From Bacteroidota bacterium (GTDB lineage: Bacteria > Bacteroidota > Bacteroidia > Cytophagales > Cyclobacteriaceae): 12,505 bases of DNA. Below the pieces are notes generated by a model. That model was not told the origin of the DNA, made no database searches, and worked only from the letters and a program-made list of their open reading frames with translations. Of the stretch, positions 7,323 to 12,505 are shown in pieces. The stretch is taken from positions 1 through 12,505 of the forward strand of contig JAEZBX010000339.1 of assembly GCA_023412765.1 (NCBI GenBank), read 5' to 3'. Each line of letters begins with the position of its first letter. Position 1 is the first letter of the stretch. The translations under genes and the position numbers were made by a program.

Positions 7323-7979
7323 TTACTTGTTAATTAAATCCGTGTGAAGTCCGCACTCAATTTTGTTCATTCCGAACCAACGAGCTTCGCGTTCCTGCAT
7401 TTCGGGATCCAATTTACGAGTGCATGGCTCACAACCTATGCTGAGATATCCTTTTTCTTCGAGCGGGTGCTTGGGCAGGTTATGTTCTTTCTGATATTGC
7501 CAGATCATACGCGCATTCCAATCCAGCATTGGATGGTACCGGATACAGCCATGCTTGGCAGGTTGTTCAACTTTCATCGCTGCCCGTACTGCGCTTTGGT
7601 CGGCACGTACCCCATTGATCCAGATATCGTGCGACATCAGGATGGCATCCATAGGCTGGGTTTTGTTTAAGTAGCAGCAATGGTCAGGGTCAGAAGTGAA
7701 AAGCAGTCGACCATCAGCATCCCGCTGCATATACTTAGGCACATCCGATTTCAAATCGATGGTGTTGAGGCCGTACAATGTAGTGATGTAGTCACGGAAC
7801 TTCACCGTCTCAGGAAAATGATAACCTGTATTGATAAAGTAAACAGGAATTGTTCGGTCGATCTGGCTTAGTATATGGACCAGGACGAGGCTGTGTGATT
7901 GGAACGAAGAAGTGGTAAAAAGGCTTTTGCCATCTTCTTTGTAACGCTCGATTTGGCTCCTGATTTCTTCTATTTTCAT
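7323..7979 (-). CDS. cysH: Adenylylsulfate/phosphoadenylylsulfate reductase CysH (4Fe-4S type)
   Basis: This thioredoxin-dependent reductase converts activated sulfate (APS or PAPS) to sulfite in assimilatory sulfate reduction. The protein has 218 residues, near the usual 230-250. The adenylyl-binding start reads SSFQSHSLVLVH, followed by NTGYHFPETVKF. Paired cysteines C101-C102 (DHCCYLNK) and C183-x2-C186 (IGCEPCTR) form the CC...CXXC motif that binds a [4Fe-4S] cluster and marks the APS-reductase class. The catalytic cysteine C209 lies in the C-terminal ECGLH. No cysD, cysN, cysC or sulfite reductase gene is present in the window. The enzyme's cluster would depend on the Suf system encoded upstream. 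The epimerase gene follows after 7 bases. Confidence 0.92.
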   Translation of the reverse strand: MKIEEIRSQIERYKEDGKSLFTTSSFQSHSLVLVHILSQIDRTIPVYFINTGYHFPETVKFRDYITTLYGLNTIDLKSDVPKYMQRDADGRLLFTSDPDHCCYLNKTQPMDAILMSHDIWINGVRADQSAVRAAMKVEQPAKHGCIRYHPMLDWNARMIWQYQKEHNLPKHPLEEKGYLSIGCEPCTRKLDPEMQEREARWFGMNKIECGLHTDLINK

Positions 7980-8067
7980 TTAACCCCAACTTTACTTAAA
8001 TGATTATAACTTATTAATTATCAAATTATCGTAAAAGAATTTGTAAATAAATACTTCAATGATATAT

Positions 8068-8082
8068 ATTCGAATTTCGAAT
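8068..8082. promoter_or_regulatory. 15-bp palindrome upstream of cysH, candidate operator
   Basis: ATTCGAATTTCGAAT has perfect 7-base arms around a central T. Its inner edge lies 88 bases before the cysH start codon, in AT-rich DNA where a promoter is expected. It also lies 20 bases before a possible + strand -7-like sequence (AACCTTTG at 8097-8104). The position would allow regulation of either direction. The binding protein is unknown, and an AT-rich palindrome of this size can occur by chance. Confidence 0.35.
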
Positions 8083-8101
8083 TACCAAAACTTTTTAACC
8101 T

Positions 8102-8176
8102 TTGCACCCTAAATATCGAATTCTTTTAGTTGTCCTGCTTACTCTGATCGCTTTCTGCAGCCAGGTAATATTTTAA
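8102..8176 (+). pseudogene. Possible fossil of a lipoprotein signal peptide
   Basis: Read from TTG at 8102, the frame gives a basic N-region (HPKYR), a hydrophobic core ILLVVLLTLIA, and FCSQ with the lipobox-like LIAFC, then stops at TAA 8174-8176 after only 24 codons. This is the exact order of a type II (lipoprotein) signal peptide, followed by almost no mature protein. There is no in-frame ATG, and a stop precedes it at 8096-8098. A sequence similar to a Bacteroidota -7 box (AACCTTTG) overlaps the TTG. It could be the left-over 5' end of a lipoprotein gene whose remainder was replaced by the repeats to its right. It could also be a chance pyrimidine-rich frame. Confidence 0.28.
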
Positions 8177-8233
8177 AGAGGCAGTATGTCGTGTAACGCA
8201 AAAGTGGGCAAAACGATTCCCTTTCCTGGAGAC

Positions 8234-8268
8234 CGTTAACCGTTATTCGTTAATGGTTATTAGTTAAT
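8234..8268 (+). repeat. Heptamer tandem array (CGTTAWT type)
   Basis: Five 7-base units (CGTTAAC, CGTTATT, CGTTAAT, GGTTATT, AGTTAAT) belong to the same family as the arrays at 6176-6255. The trailing sequence TTAATCGTGGGTGTG matches the end of the 6176 array (TTAATCGCGGGTGCG), so the conserved element is larger than the heptamers alone. It is followed by a G-rich stretch and then the 155-bp tandem units. Confidence 0.87.
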
Positions 8269-8330
8269 CGTGGGTGTGGGGCTTGGGTGTGCGCCAGTAC
8301 AAATAGCCTACTCTTCCATCGAGCGAACCG

Positions 8331-8640
8331 ACACCGATCACCTTTTTCTTGAAGCTGCGATAGACCAGTACTTCGGTTGTATTAAATCGTACAACACGTC
8401 GAGCCAGCCACCGATTACCCCGATCAAATGTAGTATTCTCGTTGTGCCCCTTGGATTAACCAGAATAATCGGCCCGCCGCGTCCGACACCGATCACCTTT
8501 TTCTTGAACCTGCGATAGACCAGTACGTCGGTTATACTAAATCGTACAACACGTCGAGCCAGCCACCGATTACCCCGATCAAAGGTAGTGTACACGTTGA
8601 GTCCCTTGGTTTAACCAGATTATTCGGCCCGCCGCGTCCG
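8331..8640 (+). repeat. Two head-to-tail copies of a 155-bp unit
   Basis: Copy 1 spans 8331-8485 and copy 2 spans 8486-8640, and a 10-base partial third copy begins at 8641 (ACACCGATTA). Counting by eye there are 13 substitutions and no insertion or deletion, about 92% identity. A 46-base block (8383-8428 against 8538-8583) is identical, and so is the sequence across the unit junction. Differences cluster in the region just after the 46-base block. The period is not divisible by three, and the changes alter residues in the best - strand frame, so coding conservation is not supported. No known element or terminal repeat is recognised. It looks like an old tandem duplication of non-coding DNA. 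Confidence 0.92.
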
Positions 8641-8704
8641 ACACCGATTAATAACTCCTATCTTACGTCTTCATACAAAGGGAACCTTTTATTTTAAACC
8701 ATGT

Positions 8705-8712
8705 TACTTTAG
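8705..8712 (+). promoter_or_regulatory. Possible -7 box directly before queD
   Basis: TACTTTAG differs from TAnnTTTG by one base and ends four bases before the queD ATG at 8717. If it is real, transcription would begin at or near the start codon, giving a leaderless message. No clear -33 element was seen at the expected distance. The preceding GTTACTTT is shared with the sequences upstream of sufB and the aconitase gene. Confidence 0.25.
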
Positions 8713-8716
8713 AACC

Positions 8717-9127
8717 ATGAAGGTAAAGGTATCGCGGAAGGAACATTTTAACGCAGCACATCGATTATACCAGCCGGATTGGTCGGACGACAAAAATGAA
8801 AGCGTTTTTGGCAAGTGTAGCAACCCTAATTATCATGGCCATAATTATGAGGTTATCGTAAGCGTGATTGGAGAGCCAGACCCGAAAACCGGCTATGTAT
8901 TTGACATGAAGCACCTGAGTGACCTCATCCGTGAGCATGTCCTTATCAAGCTGGATCACAAGAACTTAAACCTCGATACGGAATTTTTCAAGAACTTGAA
9001 CCCTACGGCTGAAAATATCGCTATTGTAATTTGGCGGATACTCAGACAAAAAATAGACCCGAACTTCGAACTGAAAATCACGCTTTATGAGACAGAAAGA
9101 AATTTTGTTGAATATCCAGCCTCTTAA
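8717..9127 (+). CDS. queD: 6-carboxytetrahydropterin synthase / PTPS-family protein (QueD)
   Basis: This is a member of the 6-pyruvoyl-tetrahydropterin synthase fold family with 136 residues. It acts on dihydroneopterin triphosphate, the product of the neighbouring folE, most likely to make 6-carboxytetrahydropterin for queuosine and other deazapurines. The zinc ligands are H15 (FNAAHRLY), H40 and H42 (YHGHNYE). The catalytic cysteine C34 lies in FGKCSNPNYHGHN, and the acid-base pair is D80-H81 in KLDHKNLN. A PTAEN motif and the C-terminal ETERN follow. Having the cysteine argues against the PTPS-III folate-salvage group, which has glutamate there. The ATG gives the expected MKVKVSRKEHFNAAHR beginning. 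The end of the gene overlaps folE by 41 bases. No queC, queE or queF is present in the window. Confidence 0.9.
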   Translation: MKVKVSRKEHFNAAHRLYQPDWSDDKNESVFGKCSNPNYHGHNYEVIVSVIGEPDPKTGYVFDMKHLSDLIREHVLIKLDHKNLNLDTEFFKNLNPTAENIAIVIWRILRQKIDPNFELKITLYETERNFVEYPAS

Positions 9128-9773
9128 CAATGACGACGATTTCGATGACAACCATTACTTGTCATCGTTTGAGACTCCGTTGAGACCGGACGCGTTTGAC
9201 CTGGATGACGAAACTAAGGTCGAACGAATTGAAAAACATTTCCGCGAGATCATGAACATCCTCGGCCTGGATCTGACCGACGACAGCCTCAACGGTACCC
9301 CCCGGCGCGTAGCAAAGATGTATGTAAAAGAGGTTTTCAGCGGATTGAATCCCAAGAACCGACCCAATGCACGTCTTTTCGACAATAAGTACAACTATGA
9401 CCAAATGCTGGTGGAGAAAGATATCACGTTCTATTCTCACTGCGAGCATCACTTTGTGCCGATTTATGGTAAAGCACACGTCGCATACTTCTCATCAGGA
9501 AAAGTTATCGGCTTGTCGAAGATCAATCGGATAGTACAATATTTTGCTAAAAGGCCCCAGGTGCAGGAAAGGCTTACGGTTCAGATCGGAAAAGAAATTG
9601 AGAGAGTATTACATACCCAGGACGTCGGCGTGGTAGTTGACGCGAACCATATGTGCGTTGCCTCACGCGGTGTGGGCGACACAAACAGCAAGACCGGAAC
9701 TGCTTATTTCACAGGGAAATTCAAGGACGAAAACATCAAACGCGAATTCCTGAATTATATAAATGCGAAATGA
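9087..9773 (+). CDS. folE: GTP cyclohydrolase I
   Basis: FolE opens the purine ring of GTP to give 7,8-dihydroneopterin triphosphate and formate, the first step for folate, and supplies the substrate of QueD encoded just upstream. The protein has 228 residues as called. The zinc ligands are C119 and H122 (SHCEHHFVP) and C190 (NHMCVASRG). Further hallmarks are NGTPRRVAKMYVKE, GKVIGLSKINRIVQYFAKRPQVQERLT and the C-terminal GTAYFTGKF. The start is uncertain. ATG 9087 lies inside the end of queD, giving a 41-base overlap, and the next in-frame ATG falls within conserved sequence. A TTG at 9105 or 9108 would still overlap. The first 35 residues are acidic, and that region varies in the family. The overlap suggests translational coupling. 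A terminator follows 20 bases after the stop. Confidence 0.95.
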   Translation: MRQKEILLNIQPLNNDDDFDDNHYLSSFETPLRPDAFDLDDETKVERIEKHFREIMNILGLDLTDDSLNGTPRRVAKMYVKEVFSGLNPKNRPNARLFDNKYNYDQMLVEKDITFYSHCEHHFVPIYGKAHVAYFSSGKVIGLSKINRIVQYFAKRPQVQERLTVQIGKEIERVLHTQDVGVVVDANHMCVASRGVGDTNSKTGTAYFTGKFKDENIKREFLNYINAK

Positions 9774-9793
9774 TTTTCGGGGAACAAACATTT

Positions 9794-9826
9794 ATGGCTG
9801 ACGGTATGCCCGCCAGCCATTTTTTT
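9794..9826 (+). terminator. Rho-independent terminator after folE
   Basis: The stem pairs ATGGCTG (9794-9800) with CAGCCAT (9814-9820). After one A-C mismatch, CGG (9802-9804) pairs with CCG (9810-9812) around a five-base loop, TATGC. A run of seven T residues follows immediately (9820-9826). It lies 20 bases after the folE stop and separates the queD-folE unit from the aconitase gene, which should therefore have its own promoter. An ATG-led 24-codon frame across this hairpin is judged accidental. Confidence 0.85.
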
Positions 9827-9903
9827 GTCACTCCATGTGATCTTGAAAAACAGTTTCACTTCCAGTGATCGAAAAACCAGCGCTGTCATCTGTGCATTCC
9901 GCA

Positions 9904-9930
9904 TTGCAGCAGAAAAAATTGTTACTTTTA
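9904..9930 (+). promoter_or_regulatory. Candidate promoter of the aconitase gene
   Basis: TACTTTTA at 9923-9930 is one base away from TAnnTTTG, and a TTG lies 16 bases upstream (9904-9906), a little closer than the usual 19-21. The position, 21 bases before the ATG at 9952 and after the folE terminator, is appropriate. The nine bases GTTACTTTT (9921-9929) are identical to those in the suf promoter (21-29), but the left arm of the suf palindrome is absent here. Confidence 0.35.
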
Positions 9931-9951
9931 CTCCTTCTAAAAACATAACCT

Positions 9952-12489
9952 ATGGTATTTGACTTAGACATGATCCAGGCTTTGTATAGCAAAATGCCTT
10001 CGCGTATTGCTAAAGCCAGAAGTATCGTAAAGAGGCCCCTAACGCTGTCCGAAAAAATTCTTTATTCCCACCTTGACGCCAACCAACAGGTTGAAAACTT
10101 TGGCAGAGGCAAATCATACGTTGATTTTGCCCCGGACCGCGTGGCAATGCAGGACGCAACAGCGCAAATGGCTCTACTTCAATTCATGTCAGCAGGGAGA
10201 CCCAAAGTAGCGGTGCCCTCTACTGTGCACTGCGATCACCTGATCGTAGCAAGAACCGGCGCTAAGGAAGACTTGAATATTGCTAATGATGAGAGCCGCG
10301 AAGTCTTCGATTTCCTCTCGTCAGTTTCAAACAAATATGGAATTGGATTTTGGAAACCGGGTGCAGGTATTATTCACCAGGTGGTCCTGGAAAATTATGC
10401 ATTTCCGGGAGGTATGATGATCGGGACAGATTCTCACACGGTTAATGCCGGAGGATTGGGAATGATCGCGATCGGAGTTGGCGGCGCCGATGCTGTTGAT
10501 GTGATGTCAGGCATGGCTTGGGAACTCAAGTTTCCGAAACTCATTGGTATTAAACTTACCGGTCGGTTGAACGGCTGGACTTCTGCAAAAGATGTTATCC
10601 TGAAAGTGGCTGGTATCCTTACCGTTAAAGGTGGTACCGGTGCTATCGTCGAATATTTTGGTGAGGGCGCAGTGTCGATGAGCTGTACTGGCAAAGGTAC
10701 TATTTGTAATATGGGTGCTGAAGTAGGCGCTACCACCTCGACATTCGGTTATGATGAGTCGATGGAGCGCTACCTTATCGCTACCGGCCGTGCTGAAGTC
10801 GCACGACTAGCTAACAGCATCCGTGAGCATCTGGTCGGAGACCCTGAAGTATATCAGGAGCCAGAGAAATACTTCGACCAGGTGGTAGAAATAAATCTTT
10901 CAGAACTTGAACCTCATCTCAACGGTCCTTTCACACCCGACCTTGCTACGCCGATCTCAAGAATGAAAGAGGAGGCACAAAAGAACGGTTGGCCTACACA
11001 CATTGAGGTTGGCCTGATCGGATCATGCACAAACTCGTCCTATGAAGATATTTCAAGAGCTGCGAGTCTCGCCAGACAAGTCTCTGACAAAGGACTAAAG
11101 ACTAAAGCAGAATTCACGATTACACCAGGCTCTGAACAAGTCAGATATACGATAGAGCGCGACGGTTACATCGACACGTTTGAAAAGATCGGCGCAAAGG
11201 TGTTTGCAAATGCGTGTGGCCCATGCATTGGAATGTGGAGCCGGGTTGGTGCTGAGAGAAAGGAAAAAAATACCATTGTTCATTCATTTAACCGGAATTT
11301 TCAATCCCGAAACGATGGCAATCCAAATACTTATGCATTCGTAGGTTCACCCGAGTTGGTGACAGCGTTAGCAATAGCAGGTAACCTGACCTTTAATCCA
11401 CTTACCGACACATTGACAAACGAAGCTGGCCAGGAGGTAAGACTTGATCCCCCTACCGGTGACGAATTGCCTGTAAAAGGATTTGATGTTAAGGACGCCG
11501 GATTCGTTGCGCCCGCTCGCGACGGAAGTAAGGTCGAGGTAAAAGTAAATCCGCAGTCGGATCGACTTCAATTGCTTGAACCATTTAAAGCATGGGAAGG
11601 CACTGACCTCAAAGGACTGCGTCTACTGATCAAAGCAAAGGGAAAATGTACTACCGACCATATTTCAATGGCAGGCAAGTGGCTGAAGTATCGTGGTCAC
11701 CTCGACAATATCTCGAACAACCTATTGATCGGCGCGACTAACTTTTTTAACGATAGCATCAATAGCGTTAAGAATACGCTAACCGGACAATATGATGAAG
11801 TGCCGAAAGTTCAACGATACTATAAAGCACAAGGAATTGGATCAATTGTAGTGGGAGATGAGAACTATGGCGAGGGATCTTCTCGGGAGCATGCTGCGAT
11901 GGAGCCGCGCCACCTGGGTGTCCGTGTGATACTGGTAAAATCTTTCGCACGTATTCACGAAACAAACCTTAAGAAGCAAGGTATGCTTGCGCTTACCTTC
12001 TCAAATAAGGAAGACTATAATAAGATTCAGGAGGAAGACAAGATCGATGTAATTGGGTTAACCGAGTTTACACCTGAAAGACCGCTGACCCTCGTGCTTC
12101 ATCACGCCGATGGAACGTCAGAAAGCATTTCAGTAAACCACACTTACAATAAAAATCAGATCGAATGGTTTAAGGCAGGTTCGGCCCTCAATCTCATGGG
12201 TATTATTGCTGCGAAAAATGCTGGCAAGCCTGCTCCCAAATCAAAAGTTCTTAAGAAAGTCAAAGCCGTAGCTAAGAAGATCGTCAAGAAAATTTTGCCG
12301 AAAGCTTTAACAAAGAAGAGCGCAAAGAAAGCAGCAAAAAAATCGAAGTCTACTCCAAAGAAAATCACAAAAATCGCTAAGAAGACAACAGCCAGGAAGG
12401 TTACACCAAAGAAGGCAGCCTCCAAGAAGGTTGTTAAGAAAGTTGCGAGGAAGGCTCCGTCGAAGAAATTGAAGGGGAAGAAGAGGTAG
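9952..12489 (+). CDS. acn: Aconitate hydratase with a histone H1-like lysine-rich C-terminal tail
   Basis: Aconitase interconverts citrate and isocitrate in the TCA cycle using a [4Fe-4S] cluster. The sequence is of the mitochondrial type, common in Bacteroidota, beginning VFDLDMIQALYSKMPSRI. Cluster ligands are C359 (LIGSCTNSS) and C422/C425 (NACGPCIGMW). Substrate-site blocks include IGTDSHTVNAGGLGMIAIGVGGADAVD in the N-terminal part and GDENYGEGSSREHAAMEPRHLG in the swivel domain. Catalytic homology ends near residue 753 (SALNLMGIIA), the normal length for the family. Residues 754-845 are an added tail of 92 residues with 37 Lys, 3 Arg and no Asp or Glu. The enzyme is therefore intact and the tail is an extra. 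It stands alone with its own probable promoter. The stop codon is part of a heptamer array. Confidence 0.95.
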   Translation: MVFDLDMIQALYSKMPSRIAKARSIVKRPLTLSEKILYSHLDANQQVENFGRGKSYVDFAPDRVAMQDATAQMALLQFMSAGRPKVAVPSTVHCDHLIVARTGAKEDLNIANDESREVFDFLSSVSNKYGIGFWKPGAGIIHQVVLENYAFPGGMMIGTDSHTVNAGGLGMIAIGVGGADAVDVMSGMAWELKFPKLIGIKLTGRLNGWTSAKDVILKVAGILTVKGGTGAIVEYFGEGAVSMSCTGKGTICNMGAEVGATTSTFGYDESMERYLIATGRAEVARLANSIREHLVGDPEVYQEPEKYFDQVVEINLSELEPHLNGPFTPDLATPISRMKEEAQKNGWPTHIEVGLIGSCTNSSYEDISRAASLARQVSDKGLKTKAEFTITPGSEQVRYTIERDGYIDTFEKIGAKVFANACGPCIGMWSRVGAERKEKNTIVHSFNRNFQSRNDGNPNTYAFVGSPELVTALAIAGNLTFNPLTDTLTNEAGQEVRLDPPTGDELPVKGFDVKDAGFVAPARDGSKVEVKVNPQSDRLQLLEPFKAWEGTDLKGLRLLIKAKGKCTTDHISMAGKWLKYRGHLDNISNNLLIGATNFFNDSINSVKNTLTGQYDEVPKVQRYYKAQGIGSIVVGDENYGEGSSREHAAMEPRHLGVRVILVKSFARIHETNLKKQGMLALTFSNKEDYNKIQEEDKIDVIGLTEFTPERPLTLVLHHADGTSESISVNHTYNKNQIEWFKAGSALNLMGIIAAKNAGKPAPKSKVLKKVKAVAKKIVKKILPKALTKKSAKKAAKKSKSTPKKITKIAKKTTARKVTPKKAASKKVVKKVARKAPSKKLKGKKR
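12211..12486 (+). other. Lysine/alanine-rich basic tail of aconitase (residues 754-845)
   Basis: The segment is built of short basic repeats such as AKK, KKAAKKSK, STPKK and SKKVVKK, with prolines spaced along it. This is the composition of the C-terminal domain of histone H1 and of bacterial H1-like proteins (chlamydial Hc1/Hc2, Pseudomonas AlgP). Net charge is about +40, with no acidic or aromatic residue, so it should be disordered and bind nucleic acid or other polyanions. The reading frame runs through from the catalytic part without a break. The DNA is AAG/AAA-rich, so it may have grown by replication slippage. DNA or RNA binding is inference from composition. Confidence 0.9.
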
Positions 12490-12505
12490 TAAGTAGTAAG
12501 TGGTA
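12485..12505 (+). repeat. Heptamer array starting at the aconitase stop codon (AGTAGTA type)
   Basis: Three units (GGTAGTA, AGTAGTA, AGTGGTA) run to the window edge and probably continue. The first unit contains the TAG stop codon of the aconitase gene at 12487-12489. The units are the same as those between sufS and sufE at 4873-4907. The full length cannot be seen. Confidence 0.75.

Larger units (their letters stand above)
7980..8716. other. 737-base gene-free region of regulatory sequence and repeats
   Basis: Starting from cysH, the region holds: an AT-rich segment (7980-8100) expected to contain the cysH promoter, although no convincing CAAAnnTA (the - strand -7 box) was found; a 15-bp palindrome at 8068-8082; a short reading frame resembling a lipoprotein signal peptide (8102-8176); a heptamer array (8234-8268); a G-rich connector (8271-8290); two copies of a 155-bp tandem unit (8331-8640); and a leader of about 70 bases before queD. 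Open frames of 80-odd codons cross the tandem units on both strands, but the repeat period is not a multiple of three and they match no family I recognise. Confidence 0.7.

Noticed and set aside
8186..8239. 17-codon frame with a purine-rich sequence (AAAGAGG) before its ATG
   Set aside because: It is very short, has no recognisable feature, and ends in the heptamer array. The AAAGAGG match is weak evidence in a phylum that rarely uses Shine-Dalgarno sites.
4873..8268. Heptamer arrays considered as CRISPR-like repeats
   Set aside because: Units are 7 bases with no spacers, and no cas genes are present.
8271..8290. G-rich stretch considered as a G-quadruplex
   Set aside because: Only three runs of three or more G are present (8272, 8278 and 8285), one short of the usual requirement.
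8270..8595. Open frames of 82 and 85 codons on the two strands over the 155-bp tandem units
   Set aside because: The two frames overlap on opposite strands, the repeat period shifts the frame, and differences between copies change amino acids, so neither looks like a selected gene.
9794..9868. 24-codon frame beginning at an ATG after folE
   Set aside because: Its first half is the terminator hairpin and T-run, and nothing supports translation.
12156..12425. Phe-rich hydrophobic open frame on the - strand opposite the aconitase tail
   Set aside because: Phe codons TTT/TTC are simply the complement of the Lys codons in the tail. It mimics a membrane protein but is an antisense artefact.

Overview
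The window looks like a chromosomal segment from a Bacteroidota bacterium, probably of the Cytophagales type. This is inferred from four things: the gene order sufB-sufC-sufD-sufS-sufE-DUF59-bacilliredoxin, the near absence of Shine-Dalgarno sequences, TAnnTTTG-like -7 boxes, and protein sequences typical of that phylum (mitochondrial-type aconitase, FolE and QueD close to Bacteroidota forms). No plasmid, phage, transposase, CRISPR array or RNA gene was recognised. Species cannot be fixed from the sequence alone.

Positions 1-6174 (+ strand) hold a nearly complete SUF iron-sulfur cluster assembly operon. A promoter-like palindrome at 14-30 is followed by sufB, sufC, sufD and sufS with gaps of 2 to 26 bases. 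A 90-base gap carrying a heptamer repeat array comes next, then sufE, a DUF59/SufT-like gene overlapping sufE by 4 bases, and a BrxA/BrxB-family bacilliredoxin. SufS and SufE mobilise sulfur from cysteine, SufBCD is the scaffold, and the DUF59 protein and bacilliredoxin are likely maturation and thiol-repair accessories. No A-type carrier (SufA) and no SUF regulator lie in the window.

Positions 6175-6391 form a convergent intergenic region with three heptamer arrays, the outer two inverted with respect to each other. Positions 7979-6392 (- strand) hold a two-gene unit: cysH (APS/PAPS reductase with an iron-sulfur cluster motif), then an NAD-dependent sugar epimerase/dehydratase 7 bases downstream.

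Positions 7980-8716 are the only long gene-free stretch. It holds an AT-rich regulatory segment with a 15-bp palindrome, a possible fossil of a lipoprotein signal peptide, another heptamer array, and two head-to-tail copies of a 155-bp unit that is not coding.

Positions 8717-9773 (+) hold queD and folE, overlapping by 41 bases: GTP cyclohydrolase I makes dihydroneopterin triphosphate, which the QueD-family enzyme uses. A clear rho-independent terminator follows at 9794-9826. Positions 9952-12489 (+) hold a mitochondrial-type aconitase carrying a 92-residue, extremely lysine-rich, histone H1-like C-terminal tail with no acidic residue. That fusion is the most unusual feature of the window. A heptamer array starts at its stop codon and runs off the edge. 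Iron-sulfur biology is a shared theme: SUF makes the clusters that CysH and aconitase need.
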